Assembly: GCF_905220365.1 (NCBI RefSeq)
Contig: NC_061152.1
Span: forward strand, 1,229,001-1,293,000
Origin: Vanessa cardui
Lineage: Eukaryota > Arthropoda > Insecta > Lepidoptera > Nymphalidae
Direction: 5' to 3'
DNA length: 64,000 nucleotides
Notes under the pieces: model-generated
What the model was told of the DNA's origin: nothing
Databases searched by the model: none
Seen by the model: only the letters and a program-made list of their open reading frames with translations
Part shown: positions 31,877 through 43,453 of the stretch, piece after piece
How positions within the stretch are numbered: the first letter of the stretch is position 1
Layout of the letters: each line of letters opens with the position of its first letter
Program-made: the position numbers and the translations under genes

Positions 31877-33900
31877 TGAATTTCGTCTTAATAAAGTTTC
31901 GATAATAGTATTTTATAAATTTAAGCATTAAATGAGGATCCATGGCCTATAGGATTTTAAACAATAATCGGTTAAATGTTTTGAAATGGTTTCCACTATG
32001 AAGTTTATAGAATATATAAATATGAAATTAAATTTCGATATTCGTAAATTTTATCGAGTATCGAATCCGATTCATTCGTAACAACTTAACATATGTTCAT
32101 CTTTTATTTGTCAATGAAAAGATGTTGTATATTTATGTAAATAGAAAGATAAATACTTAATAATTAGTTTCATGTTGTATGTTTTCTAACAGGGCTGGGG
32201 TAGGGAAACTGCCTTTGGATCTCTATTTCGGGTGCCGCCTATATATGGGTCCATTCCAACGAGATCACAAATATCTAAGTATCGTAAAATTATAATAATG
32301 TTATTATTATTTTTTTATTTAACGGAACAATACAAACACGGTCATTGCTACGGTCATAGCCTGTGCTTTTTTATGAGTCTTTAACGCATTTGGCGCTTAT
32401 ATTTTACATTTACAGACACAATATAAGTAGATATTCGCTGGACTTCAGACTAATCGTTTTCTTGGAACATCAGGCCCACACCGACTTTTTTTTATTTTAT
32501 ACATGTACTTTTGTTAAATGATTTCAGCTAAGTCATAATAGGAAAGATGCGATATTTTTATTCTTGTGTTTATTTTAAAGAACTCCATACAGGATAAACC
32601 GCAAGTATCATAAAAATTTAAAACACTGTAATTTACTGCAAAAAATGCGGTATCAAAATTTCAATTTCAATTTTCCGACGTCATTGCTATTTGTCACTAC
32701 CCCTCTGATCGTACATGTCCGCGCTGGCTTAAATACTTTTGTATTTTTTCTCGACATTTGAAATACGTTTTTGTAAAATTTTGAAGCGGATTATCGATAA
32801 GAAAGCTTTGCTGACGTATGTTTTGTGCCAATTCGTTAATCTACTTCGATAAAGTTTTCAAATAAATGATTTTTGATTGGACCTTCAGATACAAAACTGA
32901 GATAAAAGTGGTTTCAAACTAAAAATAGGAATCTAGAGTCTGTTTTGACCAACCCAACTTCGCAATTAATTTCGTTTCAATGTTAATTTTTTTACAACTA
33001 CAACCTCAAATAAGTAGTCATAACAGGAGTGACGTCACTGAACGCTATATTACTGCCTGGCCACGGGAAATTCGCCGACGCGACGCGGTGCGAACGGCGA
33101 AGCATGTACATTGCTATGCGTTTGTCTCATTCGCAAGACGCTTCGTTTCGCTTCGTAAACGGCATTATTGAAATACGTTCCGTACCACGATACTTTAGTT
33201 CGTAAATATTGTTAAAAAACACAATTATATATAAACCTGGCAGTGGCAAATTTTTCATAAATATTATATTTTCATGTTCCTTATACTCTGTCTAACTGTG
33301 GAAAATCAATGAATGAGTCACTTTTATTTTTTTAAATTACAATTTAAGAAAGGCTACATACATAATATTTAAAGTTATATAAGAAATTAAGATATAGCAC
33401 CTACTTCGATAATTGTTTATAATAATACCATACTACCTTTAAAAAGAGAATTATAGCAGAATAAAGAACATTACGAATTAAGAAATTAGAACTAAAAATA
33501 AAAGAGAAGAAGAATTTTTTAAAGAAGATTTAGTACGAATCTACGTGGGAATTCTTTAAATATTTACAATAAAATCGAGTTTCATTATTTTCAAATAGGT
33601 TTACGATTATATTTAAGTTGTTTAAAACGTAAAACAATATTAAGGTTATTAAGCATATGCCAAATATCATCGTAATTAAAACTGACAATTTTATTTCCAT
33701 TGGGAAAAATCGAATAAATCGAGATAATCGAGAGATGACATCTCTAATAATTTTGCAGTCCGTTTAGTGCTAAAATATCCTTACTAGTGTATACCATATA
33801 CTCTTTGGTGTATACTCGTATACTCTATGAACACAATTTGAAAGGACGTGTTTTCGTATTTTCGCTCGGATCCGGTCGGCCGGCGAAGCGTTTTTTATCA
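31877..33900. other. Intergenic region upstream of the RRM gene
   Basis: No exon recognised. A GC-rich patch at about 33010-33170 (GTGACGTCACTGAACGC, CGCCGACGCGACGCGG) stands out. The stretch 33169-33300 shares a repeat with 59842-60010 (TGAAATACGTT, TTGTTAAAAAA, CAGTGGCA, TTTCATAAATA in the same order). Confidence 0.45.
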
Positions 33901-33944
33901 TAATTTTGATCTATTCTTTTGTGTCAGAGAATATCTTCTCTGTC

Positions 33945-33982
33945 AGTGTTCCATTGTTTTACGTGTTTTATAAATTTTACTG
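33945..33982 (+). promoter_or_regulatory. Candidate non-coding first exon and initiator of the RRM gene
   Basis: TCTGTCAGTGTT holds the arthropod initiator word TCAGT (33943-33947). 38 bases later there is a consensus donor, TTTTACTG|GTAAGT. Exon 2 starts with an acceptor two bases before its ATG, so an upstream non-coding exon is required. This is the best candidate; it is inferred and not proven. Confidence 0.4.
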
Positions 33983-33999
33983 GTAAGTACAAAAATAAT

Positions 34000-36000
34000 T
34001 ATTAAATAATTCATTTGTTGTGACGACTTTTAAAGTTATTTCTTATAGAGAATAAATTTTCCACATGTGTTAACGTTTTTGTGAATTCAAAATTTTCAAA
34101 TGTTTAGGACTTATGGATAAAGCATTGGTTTTTTTTTGGTTTGATGTTATATGTACACTTATTTAATTATGAAGTTGGAGTAATATCAAAGTCACTCTAA
34201 TAATTTATTATTACCAGTACATACAATAATTACGATAATAAATATTATAGGTTTTGTTTTATATTTTTGTGTTATTATATTACTTATTACTATTATCTCT
34301 CACCTATATTAAATGTAGTCTTCGGCAAATATTTAACAAATTAAAAAAAAAAGTTGATTGTTTTTTTTTATTCATAGATTTTTATATTTCCGATACATTT
34401 TTAATTTTGATAATCACTATTTCAGTAGGATCTTAACTGGTGATAAAAAAATCATAATTATAAAAGTATTTATATTACTTCTTTTACCAATTTAGTAGCT
34501 TCAATCAACTTTAATTACATTAATACATATTTCTAGCTATTATTCATGAATGAGAATTAAATTCTCAAAAGATTAATTAGTGAAGGGTGGAGGGGAACAA
34601 GAAAAGGGGTGTGTAAGGAGGATTATGAGAGGGATGAATGTGAATGATCAAATGATGAATCATAGAGGAGAATGGGTAGAAAAATCATGATTTGCCGAAC
34701 CCAAATAGATTGGGACATGAGCGGGAAATGAACTAATTCCTATTTTTTTTTAAATTAAATTCTTGAATGGCAAATGATGGCTCAAGTTAGGGCTTATCTA
34801 TCAAGGGTTCCACATTGTGCTTATATTAGTTGTTTGTTTGACATACTTTAGAAGGAGATTCTATATTTCTGTTTGGATGTTTAAATATATCTCATTTGTA
34901 TTTGTGGACTTTTTTTAAAATTTTTACTTAAAGCATTTAAATTAACTAACTAAACAAACTTTTTAATAAATTCATTTTAATCTAGTATAAAAATTAAATT
35001 TTAATAAATATTACTTATATTTATTAAAATTTAATTTTTCAGCCGTCATAATTTCAATACAATTTATTATAATAATGATTTCATTGCTTTTAAATTTAGA
35101 TATTTTTTTATAAATTAAGATTAAGACATTGCGAATTGATTGCCTTGCAAGTGAATTTTGTAGGTATTCTTATGCTGAGCTTTTTCATGCATCGGTAATC
35201 ACACTCAATGCCTCATAAATCTTATGTTAGGTGTAAGTAACAAAAAAAATATGACATTATTTGAATATAACGCCCCTGTTTACATCTTAGTAGCATATAT
35301 GTGTGCACTGATAATTGTTTTAAAATTATATAATTTTCAATATTATTACACTGAGATAATGGCTTTGCATCTTTCTAACATATAATAGTTTTTGATCTAT
35401 TCTTCTTGTTTATGCAGAAATTAGTTAAATAATGTTGTTGTCTTCTAACATATGTAAAATCCATCATATCAGAAAGAAACACAAGAAATTAACTGAAAAA
35501 TTTCTGAATAATGCTTATAAGTAAGTTAAATTAATAATATGTAATAATAAATCCCTTTTTTTATTTCCTTAACATACATAAAAAGTAATAAAAATACATA
35601 AGAAATTTTCTCTAACAGAAAAATTCTAAATGTGTCTTGAAATTGAATTAAAATTGAAAAGATTTTAATTTAATTAAGTTGCTCGCTTTAGCAATTAGTA
35701 ATAGATAATGTCAAAACCGAAGGAAAAGGGTACAATGAGACTAACATACGTGTTTTATGCATACATAATATTAATTTTTTACTGTAATTATAGTTGTGCA
35801 CCAGTGTTGTTGTGTTGTTGTTATGTAATCTAGCAAGCAGAAATAATTGGTACTGCTGGTGTTATACTAAAGACTTGGACAGTGTTTTTATATGCGTGAG
35901 AGACATCATTTGTTGTTGTTCATGATTAAAATATTTTGAAAATTTTTAATAGAAAATAATTTTTTTTAATTTTTATTCCTCTTATAACCTGGGTGCCTTC
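34000..36000. other. First intron of the RRM gene, left part
   Basis: AT-rich. An RTE-type ORF remnant at about 34566-34740 is readable as RRIMRGMNVNDQMMNHRGEW with stops after it. A perfect 22-bp AT hairpin occurs at 34989-35039. No coding exon is seen. Confidence 0.5.
34989..35039. repeat. Perfect 22-bp AT-only hairpin
   Basis: AAAAATTAAATTTTAATAAA plus TA (34989-35010) pairs exactly with 35018-35039 across a 7-base loop (TTACTTA). Confidence 0.75.
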
Positions 36001-36160
36001 AAACGAGGCGCGAAGAGGCATATTACGGGCCGGCATGGCGAAGGTGACTAGTGCAGCTCATTCTTGTGCGTACTAGTCTTCTTCGCGTTTGGATTCCATT
36101 TCCACTTACCATCAGGTGGAGTGGAGTCATATGCCTAACCGGATACTATAAAAAAGAAAA
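35985..36160 (+). repeat. Short repeat resembling a lepidopteran SINE
   Basis: CCTGGGTGCCTTCAAACGAG ... CACTTACCATCAGGTGGAGT ... GTCATATGCCTAACCGGAT followed by an A-rich tail. It resembles a common lepidopteran interspersed repeat. There is one copy here. Confidence 0.5.
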
Positions 36161-36954
36161 AAATAATAATAATTTATTAATAATAAATGATTTCTTTGGT
36201 CAAGTGTAAGCTACTAGGCCAGTAAGGAAACTGATAAGTTGGTGTTGATTCTTCACAAAAAAAGGATATAATTTGAGTTATACTCCAAATATATTTAATC
36301 TATAACAGATCATATTAAAATGGAGAAAACTTTTTTTTTCCTTTTATTTAAAATTAAAATATCTTCTCACGTTAAACTTAAATTATGAATGGTCATATGG
36401 GTATTGTACAAGAGGGAGGGGATGGGGAGGGGATGGGCTTAGGATGTTTCCCTTAAACCCCTTGTCCAGGTATATGGAGGGTTTACAGCCACCCTCTATT
36501 TACCAGTTCATCCTCTTGTTGTTATATATCACCTTTTGGACCTAGGTCAGTTTTCAATATTTTACTTTTTTTCGTTCGTTTCTGATCGGTTAGAGAACTG
36601 GATAAGAAAAAAAAAGAAAAAAGCGAGCAAAATTAAACTAAATTGCCGTCGAGAAATTCCAATTTTAACTGAACTAATGGGCATTTCTAATGTTTGACAT
36701 TAAAAAAGGTTACATCATTTTGGCGCCAAATGTCACTTAGATTTTATAATGATAGCAAAACCTGTCTTAGTGTTTAGCGGGAAACCCACTGTTGATTTAA
36801 ATTATCATTAAAGTATAATTATCATAAAGAATAGAGAAAACATACTATACACATAAACGGAAATCTCGTATTGGGTAAAAGTATAAGTTAAACGCAGACG
36901 TTCAGAAATATGATGAAATTTTCGAAGCAAAAATCAAATCAAATAGATATGTTT

Positions 36955-37325
36955 AAAATTTTTATAAATAAAAAAAACCGCCTTCAAAAATGAACTAAAA
37001 AGAAAAAAATAATCAGTTACATCCATATCCAATTTACGATTTTTTAATCACCTCTCAAAGTCGGTGCCAACATTGCTATATATGCATATAGGTACATAAT
37101 ACATACATACAAAAACTAAATCTATTTATTGTATAGATGACACCATTAGACAAACCTTACTATCGATACAAATTAAATGATTTCAATATACGAATTTATT
37201 TACTTTGTTGGCACCGCCTTCAAAAGGTGATTAAAAAATCGTAAATTGGATATGGATGTAACTGATTATTTTTTTCTTTTTAGTTCATTTTTGAAGGCGG
37301 TTTTTTTTTATTTATAAAAATTTAT
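36955..37325. mobile_element. Foldback structure with about 115-bp arms
   Basis: The left arm (CCGCCTTCAAAAATGAAC ... CATATCCAATTTACGATTTT ... GTCGGTGCCAACA) is mirrored at 37209-37325 (TTGGCACCGCC ... AATCGTAAATTGGATATGGA ... GTTCATTTTTGAAGGCGG). The design matches the foldbacks at 45174 and 55915 but the sequence differs. The following 37330-37869 ends GAAGTCGGTT, so the whole 36955-37869 may be one element. Confidence 0.7.
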
Positions 37326-37329
37326 TTAC

Positions 37330-37869
37330 TGCTTTTCAGTGTTGTTTTGTTATTTATAATTACAATTGGTCATTTGGGTTTGTCATTCACTTTAATGCCG
37401 TTAATCATTGAGGAGTTCTCCTGGTAGTCCACCATCAGCTAGACTTCATCATAGGCATGTTTACTAACATCAATTGCTTGACGACTATCTTAAAGAAATA
37501 GAACTTAGCCCATAAAATAGTTACTTACTAATAGGTTCTGATTACTAGTTGTGGTCTTCATCATCAGTTCCACTTCATTAAATGTCACTTTTCGTGAGCA
37601 TATGACCAAGGGACTTTGAATAAAACCGAAATCACTATAGGTTTGCCTATAAAATTTGAGGAGTTCCCTCGATTTCTCTAGGATCCCATCATCAGATCCT
37701 GATCTCCTGACAATGGGACCACCTGTAAAACATGCCCTTTCAAACAAAAAAGGAATTGTCAAAATCGGCCCAGCCGTCTTCGAGTAATTCGGTAACATAC
37801 ATAAAAAATAAAAAAAAAAAAAAAGGCCCCGACGAATTGAGAACCTCCTCCTTTTTTTGAAGTCGGTTA
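37330..37869 (-). mobile_element. Relative of the twin-element 5' part, minus orientation
   Basis: The end TTGAGAACCTCCTCCTTTTT..GAAGTCGGTT is the reverse complement of the start of the 44072 and 54802 elements. The interior includes TCAAAATCGGCCCAGCCGTC. A 97-codon minus ORF across it has no recognisable motif. Confidence 0.5.
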
Positions 37870-38305
37870 AAAAAAGGGCCTATTTACTGGCTGATAGAGA
37901 GTATACTTTTTAATTTTAGTGAGCTCAGGATAGCATGCATACAGCCTAAGCTAAAATTAGAAATACGAGATTAATTGTTTTTTTAACTAACATTCTGACA
38001 AATGAGACACGAAATAAAAATAAATATGATGATTTGGCATTAATAAAACAGGCGTACAATTTCGGAAACTAACGCTACATAGCTATCTCTTCCAGGCAAC
38101 GGAGATATTTGACGTTTTGAATTTAGTCAAAGATAAAGCAAGGAAGTTGAAAAAAACGTTTCTTTTTTTTAAGTTACACTCCTTAAGCGCGTTATGAAAA
38201 GATGTTTTTTTTTATTTATAATGTGCGCGCACTGAAAGACATAAAAATTAAGAAAAAAAAAAATCTTTTTCTTTTATTTATTTTATTCAAATAGACTATA
38301 TATAG

Positions 38306-38622
38306 CAATGATGTTGTAGTAAACAGATATGTTATTAACACGCAAAAAGTGAAGACTAGAAAACGTCCTAATTGGGACGTTTGCCTTTTGTTGTTTTACG
38401 TAGTAATACGTTATAATACATCATAATTACGTAGTAATTAATACGTTTTGAGTAATTAAAACATCTAGTTATCCCTTTTACTTATTGTTTTTATCAAGCT
38501 ATCCTTTTTTTTTACTTTTAACGAAATGTAAAAATAAACTAAAATAAACGGTCCCCGGCGCGGCACACTTTTTTCTGTTGTTTAGTATGGATATAACATA
38601 TCTGTTTATTAGAATATCATTG
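38306..38622. mobile_element. hAT-like MITE with CAATGATNTT ends, copy 1
   Basis: About 30-bp TIRs: CAATGATGTTGTAGTAAACA at the left and, as reverse complement, CAATGATATTCTAATAAACA at the right. It is flanked by the exact direct repeat CTATATATAG (38296-38305 and 38623-38632). The interior has a hairpin AAACGTCC/GGACGTTT. It ends 56 bp before coding exon 2 of the RRM gene. Confidence 0.75.
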
Positions 38623-38680
38623 CTATATATAGTATTCTTGAATCGTAGTGTTATTATAAATGTATCTTTTGTTATCAGAG

Positions 38681-38787
38681 ATGTACCAACGCAATCGAAG
38701 TCAGAACCATTCCCAGGACTGGGATCCAATGAGGGAAGAATATGAGAATTCGACGTACGCGCCGCAATACCACGACGACGATACAAA
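38681..38787 (+). CDS. RRM-domain protein, first coding exon
   Basis: Acceptor TTGTTATCAG|AG then ATG; donor ACAAA|GTAAGT (phase 2). It encodes MYQRNRSQNHSQDWDPMREE and a polar DDDT tail. Across eight coding exons the visible product is 260 residues: a polar N-terminus, an RRM at about 47-118, a Q/S-rich linker, an acidic patch (NNNDDDDIVIDDD-like) at about 158-175, a charged helix (EIEELKLKHLKLQEAQI) at about 189-215, then MLPDGRIVVRNTNDR. All exon phases agree. The protein continues beyond the window, so this is its N-terminal part. RRM followed by further domains would fit Vreteno (RRM plus Tudor, piRNA pathway), but no Tudor is visible here and other RRM proteins are possible. Confidence 0.8.
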
Positions 38788-38814
38788 GTAAGTGATCTGA
38801 ATAAAAATATATTT

Positions 38815-39085
38815 ATTTATTTATTTAATACTTTATTGCACACACAATGAAAGGACATACAAATAAAGAGGACAATTACAACAAAGAAAAGAAAATAAGA
38901 GCCTGCAAAGGCGGTCTTATTGCTAAAGCAATCTCTAACAGACAACCTTTGGTGAAAGGATTTGCAAAAGCAGAAGCAGGATAGTGCAAAAAATAATACA
39001 GGGTTATTGGTAACTCGACGTATATCCGTTAGGAGGTGATATGGGTGACTATTTGCAATATTTTGAACCCCCATATGCATGATCC
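38815..39085 (-). repeat. LINE 3' end, minus orientation
   Basis: Begins with a TTTATTTATTTATT tail, then ATACTTTATTGCACACAC. On the minus strand an 87-codon frame with FALSCFCFCKSFHQR suggests LINE 3' sequence. It is followed by a SINE A tail fragment (39101-39172). Confidence 0.45.
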
Positions 39086-39196
39086 AAATTTACACTACAT
39101 AAAACACAAGTGCTTTAGCTGCTTACATTGGGATCAGAGTAATGTATGTGATGTTGTCTGATATTTATTTAAGCTCCATATATAATATTATACTAC

Positions 39197-39435
39197 TTGG
39201 TGTTAGGGCTTTGTGCGAGTTCGACTGGGTAGGTACCACCCACTCATCAGTTATTCTACCGCCAAATAACAGTACTCAGTATACTCAGTTGTTCCGGTTT
39301 GAAGGGTGAGTGAGCTGTAACTACAGGCACAAGGGACATAGTATCTTAGTTCCCAAGGTTAGTGGCGCATTGACGATGTAAGGTATGGTTAATATTTCTT
39401 ACAGCGTCATTGTCTATGGGTGTTGGTGATGACTT
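39197..39435 (+). repeat. SINE-like repeat, family C
   Basis: TGTTAGGGCTTTGTGCGAGT ... AAGGGACATAGTATCTTAGT ... GTCATTGTCTATGGGTGTTG. It lies in the intron after the first coding exon. Confidence 0.75.
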
Positions 39436-39660
39436 AGTGGCTGTTCTCACAATCAGACATTATGTGTGGGCGTCATGCGTGTGCGGTTAATTAATAAAAG
39501 ATCCGTAATCACTCAAACGATTTACTTGAAGACACTTTTAAATTTCAATGATAACGACGAGTCGTAAGACAGTTACCAGACGAGTTGTCTGTACGGCGGC
39601 TGGCACTGAAGTGGTGTGTCGCCGACTCGCACAAACCCATCTAGACTCCGTCGAAGCGTT

Positions 39661-39857
39661 ATAAATAAATAAATAAATAAACAAATTGTTTATTGGTTCT
39701 CAAATTTCTGTTACAATCATAAGGCAGAGACCTTTTAAGTTTAAAACCTGTGTCAGAAGGACTCGCTCTTCCCATAAACATACAATATTAATTATAAAAA
39801 TTCAAATTAATAAGATAACAATAAAATAAAATAGAAAAAGAACATGCAAAAAATGCG

Positions 39858-39896
<39 letters not shown>

Positions 39897-39900
39897 TGCG
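39661..39900. repeat. TAAA repeat, LINE tail and TG microsatellite
   Basis: An (ATAA)n run at 39661-39682 is followed by a probable LINE 3' end in minus orientation. A (TG)n run lies at 39861-39892. Confidence 0.55.
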
Positions 39901-40038
39901 TGTAAGATTACAATGCAATGCTGACAACGCTTGCGATTCGTCAAATCACCTTCCGTATTATTGACATCTCCGACATATATAGTATCAGCTTTTCTCTGTG
40001 ATGTGTATCTAACTTAAAAAATCTCTCTGTAATCACAG

Positions 40039-40212
40039 TACAGATAGCGGCGTACAGCTGGACCATTGCAAGCTGTACGTGACGAACATACCGAAGACTC
40101 TGAAACAAGAGGGCCTTCGAAACCTATTCTCGAAATACGGGAATTGTCTCAAGATATTTCTCAGCAACGATCCGTCAAAGAGATATGCCCTAATCTGGTA
40201 CGAGACACCGAG
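40039..40212 (+). CDS. RRM-domain protein, exon with the RRM core
   Basis: Acceptor CTGTAATCACAG|TACAG, donor ACACCGAG|GTGAGT; the phases fit both neighbours. It encodes the first three-quarters of an RRM: CKLYVTNIPK (RNP2-like LYVTNI), LKQEGLRNLFSKYGNCLKIF and KRYALIWYETP (RNP1 position, with F/Y partly conserved as Y-x-L-I-W-Y). RRMs bind single-stranded RNA or act as protein contacts. The RNP1 aromatic pattern is weaker than consensus, so RNA binding is likely but not assured. Confidence 0.85.
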
Positions 40213-40328
40213 GTGAGTGGATTGTTTTTTGAAGTTATTTTATCCCACCAAACACATTAAATGTCATAAAATGCCAAGCCTCTCCCTGCAGTCTTTCCAT
40301 CGTAAGTTTTGAGATCTCATAGAAGCCA

Positions 40329-40634
40329 TACAACAACAACAACAGCCTGTAAATTGACACTGTTGGGCTAAAGGCCTCCTCTCCCTTTGAGGAGAAGGTT
40401 TGGAACATATTCCACCACGCTGTTCCAATGCGAGTTGGTGGAATACACATGTGGCAGAATTTCTATGAAATTTGTCAAATGCAGGTTTCCTCGCGATGTT
40501 TTCCTTCACCGCAGAGCACGAGATGAATTATAAAGACAAATAAAGCACATGAATCAGCGGTGCTTGCCTGGGTTTGAACCCGCAGTCATCGGTTAAGATG
40601 CTCGCGTTCTAATCACTGGGCCATCTCGACTCAT
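40329..40634 (-). repeat. tRNA-derived SINE, family B, intronic
   Basis: Minus-strand full-length copy, ACAACAACAACAGCCTGTAA through to CCATCTCGACTC. It starts about 115 bp after the RRM-exon donor. Confidence 0.8.
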
Positions 40635-40739
40635 AGAAGCCATGTCCTATTCAAATTATTTTGTAGTTATAAATTAACTTTTAGTAATTGTATCAATAGT
40701 TTTCTTTGTATTATGATTATTGTGATTTGGCAATGAGAA

Positions 40740-41220
40740 CAAACGGCCGGCCCGTTTTGCTCGAGACTTGGCTGGGGCAATGCCGTGCCCCCAGATACTA
40801 GAAGTAGCAGGGGCTGCGCTCGCGTTTCAGGGTGTTAGTTGACATGTGTCAGGCAAAAAAGTAGCCTATGTCCATTCTTTGAGTTCAAGTTTACTTCATG
40901 CGAAATTTCGTCAAATTCGGTTCAGCATTTGGTCGTGAAAGTGCGACAGACACACAGTTACTTTCACATTTATAATATTACATATAATATATATTTATTT
41001 AGCTGACCTTTTTTTTCTCGCTGGAAAACGCCTTACGCGCTTCCCCACGTGATGGAAAGTGGGGGGGTGTAAGGCTCCCCGGTTCCCTGGACAAGTGCGC
41101 CCAAGTACGCCGGGCTAACCCACTAAAAAACCAGCGGGTACCCTCTCCGTCTTTCGACGGGCGCCACGGGATCGCTTAAGCATGCTAACGTGACGTAATT
41201 TAGCTAACCCTGGAAATTTG
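40740..41220. other. Intronic repeats, unclassified
   Basis: Two blocks look repetitive but have no second copy here: 40740-40980 (CAAATTCGGTTCAGCATTTG, a motif common in lepidopteran elements) and a GC-rich block at 41010-41180 (CGCTGGAAAACGCCTTACGC, AAGTGGGGGGGTGTAAG). Confidence 0.35.
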
Positions 41221-41288
41221 GCGTTTTAAGCTTATCCTTATGATTACGAATAATGATTTTATCACTGATTCCATAAACGTGAAATCAA

Positions 41289-41530
41289 CATCAAAATATG
41301 CTTTGTTCAAGTGGGCTTTTACAAGCACTTTTGAATCGTCATTTTACAATTAAGTGAAGCTACCGCCGCGCCGGTTCGGAAAGTAGATTTTACCGAGAAG
41401 AACCAGCCGGCAATAGTTAGGATTTAACAACATTTAAAAATACAGTCATGTTGGTTAAATACAATTATATATTATATTACATACATAATATGTATGTAAT
41501 ATATCCTGCTTGGAAGTCAACAGGTATCAA
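41289..41530 (-). repeat. LINE 3' end fragment (CR1/Jockey-like)
   Basis: Same block as 3000, 18600 and 53690, minus orientation: GCTTTTACAAGCACTTTTGA ... TCCTGCTTGGAAGTC. It is followed at 41560-41700 by a Helitron-like 3' end (TGGACCGATTTTGACGGGAC ... GCGGGCACAGCTAGT). Confidence 0.6.
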
Positions 41531-41724
41531 ATTTATTATACCTAATATTTTTGTATTTGTAAAGTCGTCTGTTTATTCCGGCTAATCTCTGGAACGGTTG
41601 GACCGATTTTGACGGGACTTTCACAGGCAGATAGTATATCTAATAAGAAGTAACTTAGAACAATATCGTCGTCGAAGTCGCGGGCACAGCTAGTTTTATT
41701 ATAAGTTTATAACAATTGTTACAG

Positions 41725-41797
41725 TGAAGCTAAGTTGGCAATGATGAAATTAAACAAGACAGACCCCCTCCAGCTGAATATCAACTTAGCGCATAAG
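41725..41797 (+). CDS. RRM-domain protein, exon closing the RRM
   Basis: Acceptor TTGTTACAG|TGAAG, donor CATAAG|GTACGT; 73 nt, in phase. It encodes the last helix and strand of the RRM: EAKLAMMKLNKTDPLQLNI and NLAHK. With the previous exon the domain is about 72 residues, the normal RRM length. Confidence 0.85.
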
Positions 41798-42099
41798 GTA
41801 CGTACAACTACTACTATTCAAGGATATCATACAATAATTAGGGACAAAAAATTATGATAAAACCTCTTTTATTGTTTTTTTTTTAAAGTAGCAACACTGC
41901 ACAGCTTTGTATGGGTGTAATAAGTTAAAGAAAGCTTCACCGTTTTTTTTTAAAAGTGGCAACACTATCCGTCTTTGCGTGGATGTAATAAGGTTCTACA
42001 TATATAGAACTAGCGACCGCCCCGGCTTCGCACGGGTGCAATGTGAAACGGTAGAAACATCTAAAATTATCAGTGTTTCTTCACTAAATTGTCCATGTA

Positions 42100-42645
42100 T
42101 TATTTTATTTTATTTTGCTTTATTAAGGCACAAATAGTTCACAATACACTTAAATTATAAATAAAATTACAAAAACATACACCAATGAAGCTGCCACAAA
42201 TAAAATAAAAACAAACAAATAGTTACAATAGTTATAAAAATCAACGAACGTCGCATTGTTATCTTACTTACGGAAAAGGAATACATATTAAGTAATAAAT
42301 TAGGAAAATTTATTTTTGGGTTTCAAACAACATTTTTTTAAATAACTGTAAGGAAACATTAAACATATCAATATGACTATAACTTTCATTATATTTTATG
42401 CAAGCTCTAATGATAAATGAGTTTTGAGCGAAATATGTTTTAACTTTAGGAATATAAAATAATGGAGCAATTCTTCGGGTGGCTATTTTTCGAGGGCAGT
42501 TGATATTAATTTTGCTTGTAAGGTAAATTGTGTCAATTCTATTGTTTAAAATCTTAAATACAAAAACGAGATGTAAAGATGAAAGATGGTCCGCTCGAGT
42601 GACATCGTGGTAGGGCCTAACGGGCAAGCCGAGGTAGACCACTAA
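42100..42645 (-). pseudogene. LINE ORF C-terminal fragment
   Basis: On the minus strand a 110-codon frame gives FKILNNRIDTIYLTSKININ and APLFYIPKVKTYFAQNSFII, typical of the C-terminal part of CR1/Jockey-like RT ORFs (compare 46170-47000). The tail toward 42100 has TTTATT repeats. A further RTE-type remnant (EMYGHLWRWPT in plus frame) lies at about 42650-42770. Confidence 0.65.
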
Positions 42646-43112
42646 CTAGATGGGAAGATGATGGGATGATGGCCCAAACTGGACTGTCTTAGCAAGAGAT
42701 AGAGATGTATGGGCATCTTTGGAGGTGGCCTACACCCAAAACGGGGTTCTTGCTGACTAAATCTACTAATACTGTAAAAATAACACGATTTCTTTTTGTA
42801 AAAGCTAGAAACAAAACTAAACTTTTAAATACTTACTACAATTAGAACTACTAACCAAATACATACATACATTATACTTTTTCTTATATAGATTTAGATA
42901 CTTTCAAAATTCATTTAAACTTGTAATATTTTATATGAAAGAGCAAGAAATAATAACTTATTATTTTTATTATTATAAAAATAATAAGTTATTATCTCAA
43001 AATGTTATTATTATGCAAAAACCTTCATCTCGAATAATTCTATCTACATCTGAGCACACGAAAATAGATCTTAAGGTGACGAACCTATTCTTATCCCGAC
43101 TGTACAAACATA

Positions 43113-43335
43113 CGACCTCCGTGGTCGAGTGGTGTGTACACCGGTTTTCATGGGTACGCCACTCTGAGGTCCCGGGTTCGATTCCCGGCCGAGTCGATGT
43201 AGACTACCATTAGTTTTCTATGTTGTCTTCGGTCTGGGTGTTTGTACCGTCGTTACTTCTGATCTTCCACAACACAAGTGCGTTAGCTACTTACATTGGG
43301 ATCAGAGTAACGTATGTGATGTTGTCTCATATTTT
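43113..43335 (+). repeat. tRNA-derived SINE, family A, abutting an exon
   Basis: GACCTCCGTGGTCGAGTGG, B-box GGTTCGATTCC, and the body to TGATGTTGTCTCATATTTTT. Its tail ends about 14 bp before the acceptor of the next RRM-gene exon. Confidence 0.8.
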
Positions 43336-43349
43336 TAAATTTTAAACAG

Positions 43350-43453
43350 AAGACTTATCAAGAACCTCAAAACCAGAGGAGCAGCCACAACCAGAAGAGT
43401 ACGATGAACTACCGTGATGATGGAAGCGTCAGCAGCAAGAGCCGGTACAGCAG
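43350..43453 (+). CDS. RRM-domain protein, Q/S-rich linker exon
   Basis: Acceptor TTTTAAACAG|AAGAC, donor ACAGCAG|GTGAGT; phase 0 in, phase 2 out. It encodes KTYQEPQNQRSSHNQKS and DDGSVSSKSRYSR, a low-complexity polar linker. The polypyrimidine tract appears to be the T-rich tail of the SINE directly upstream. Confidence 0.75.
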
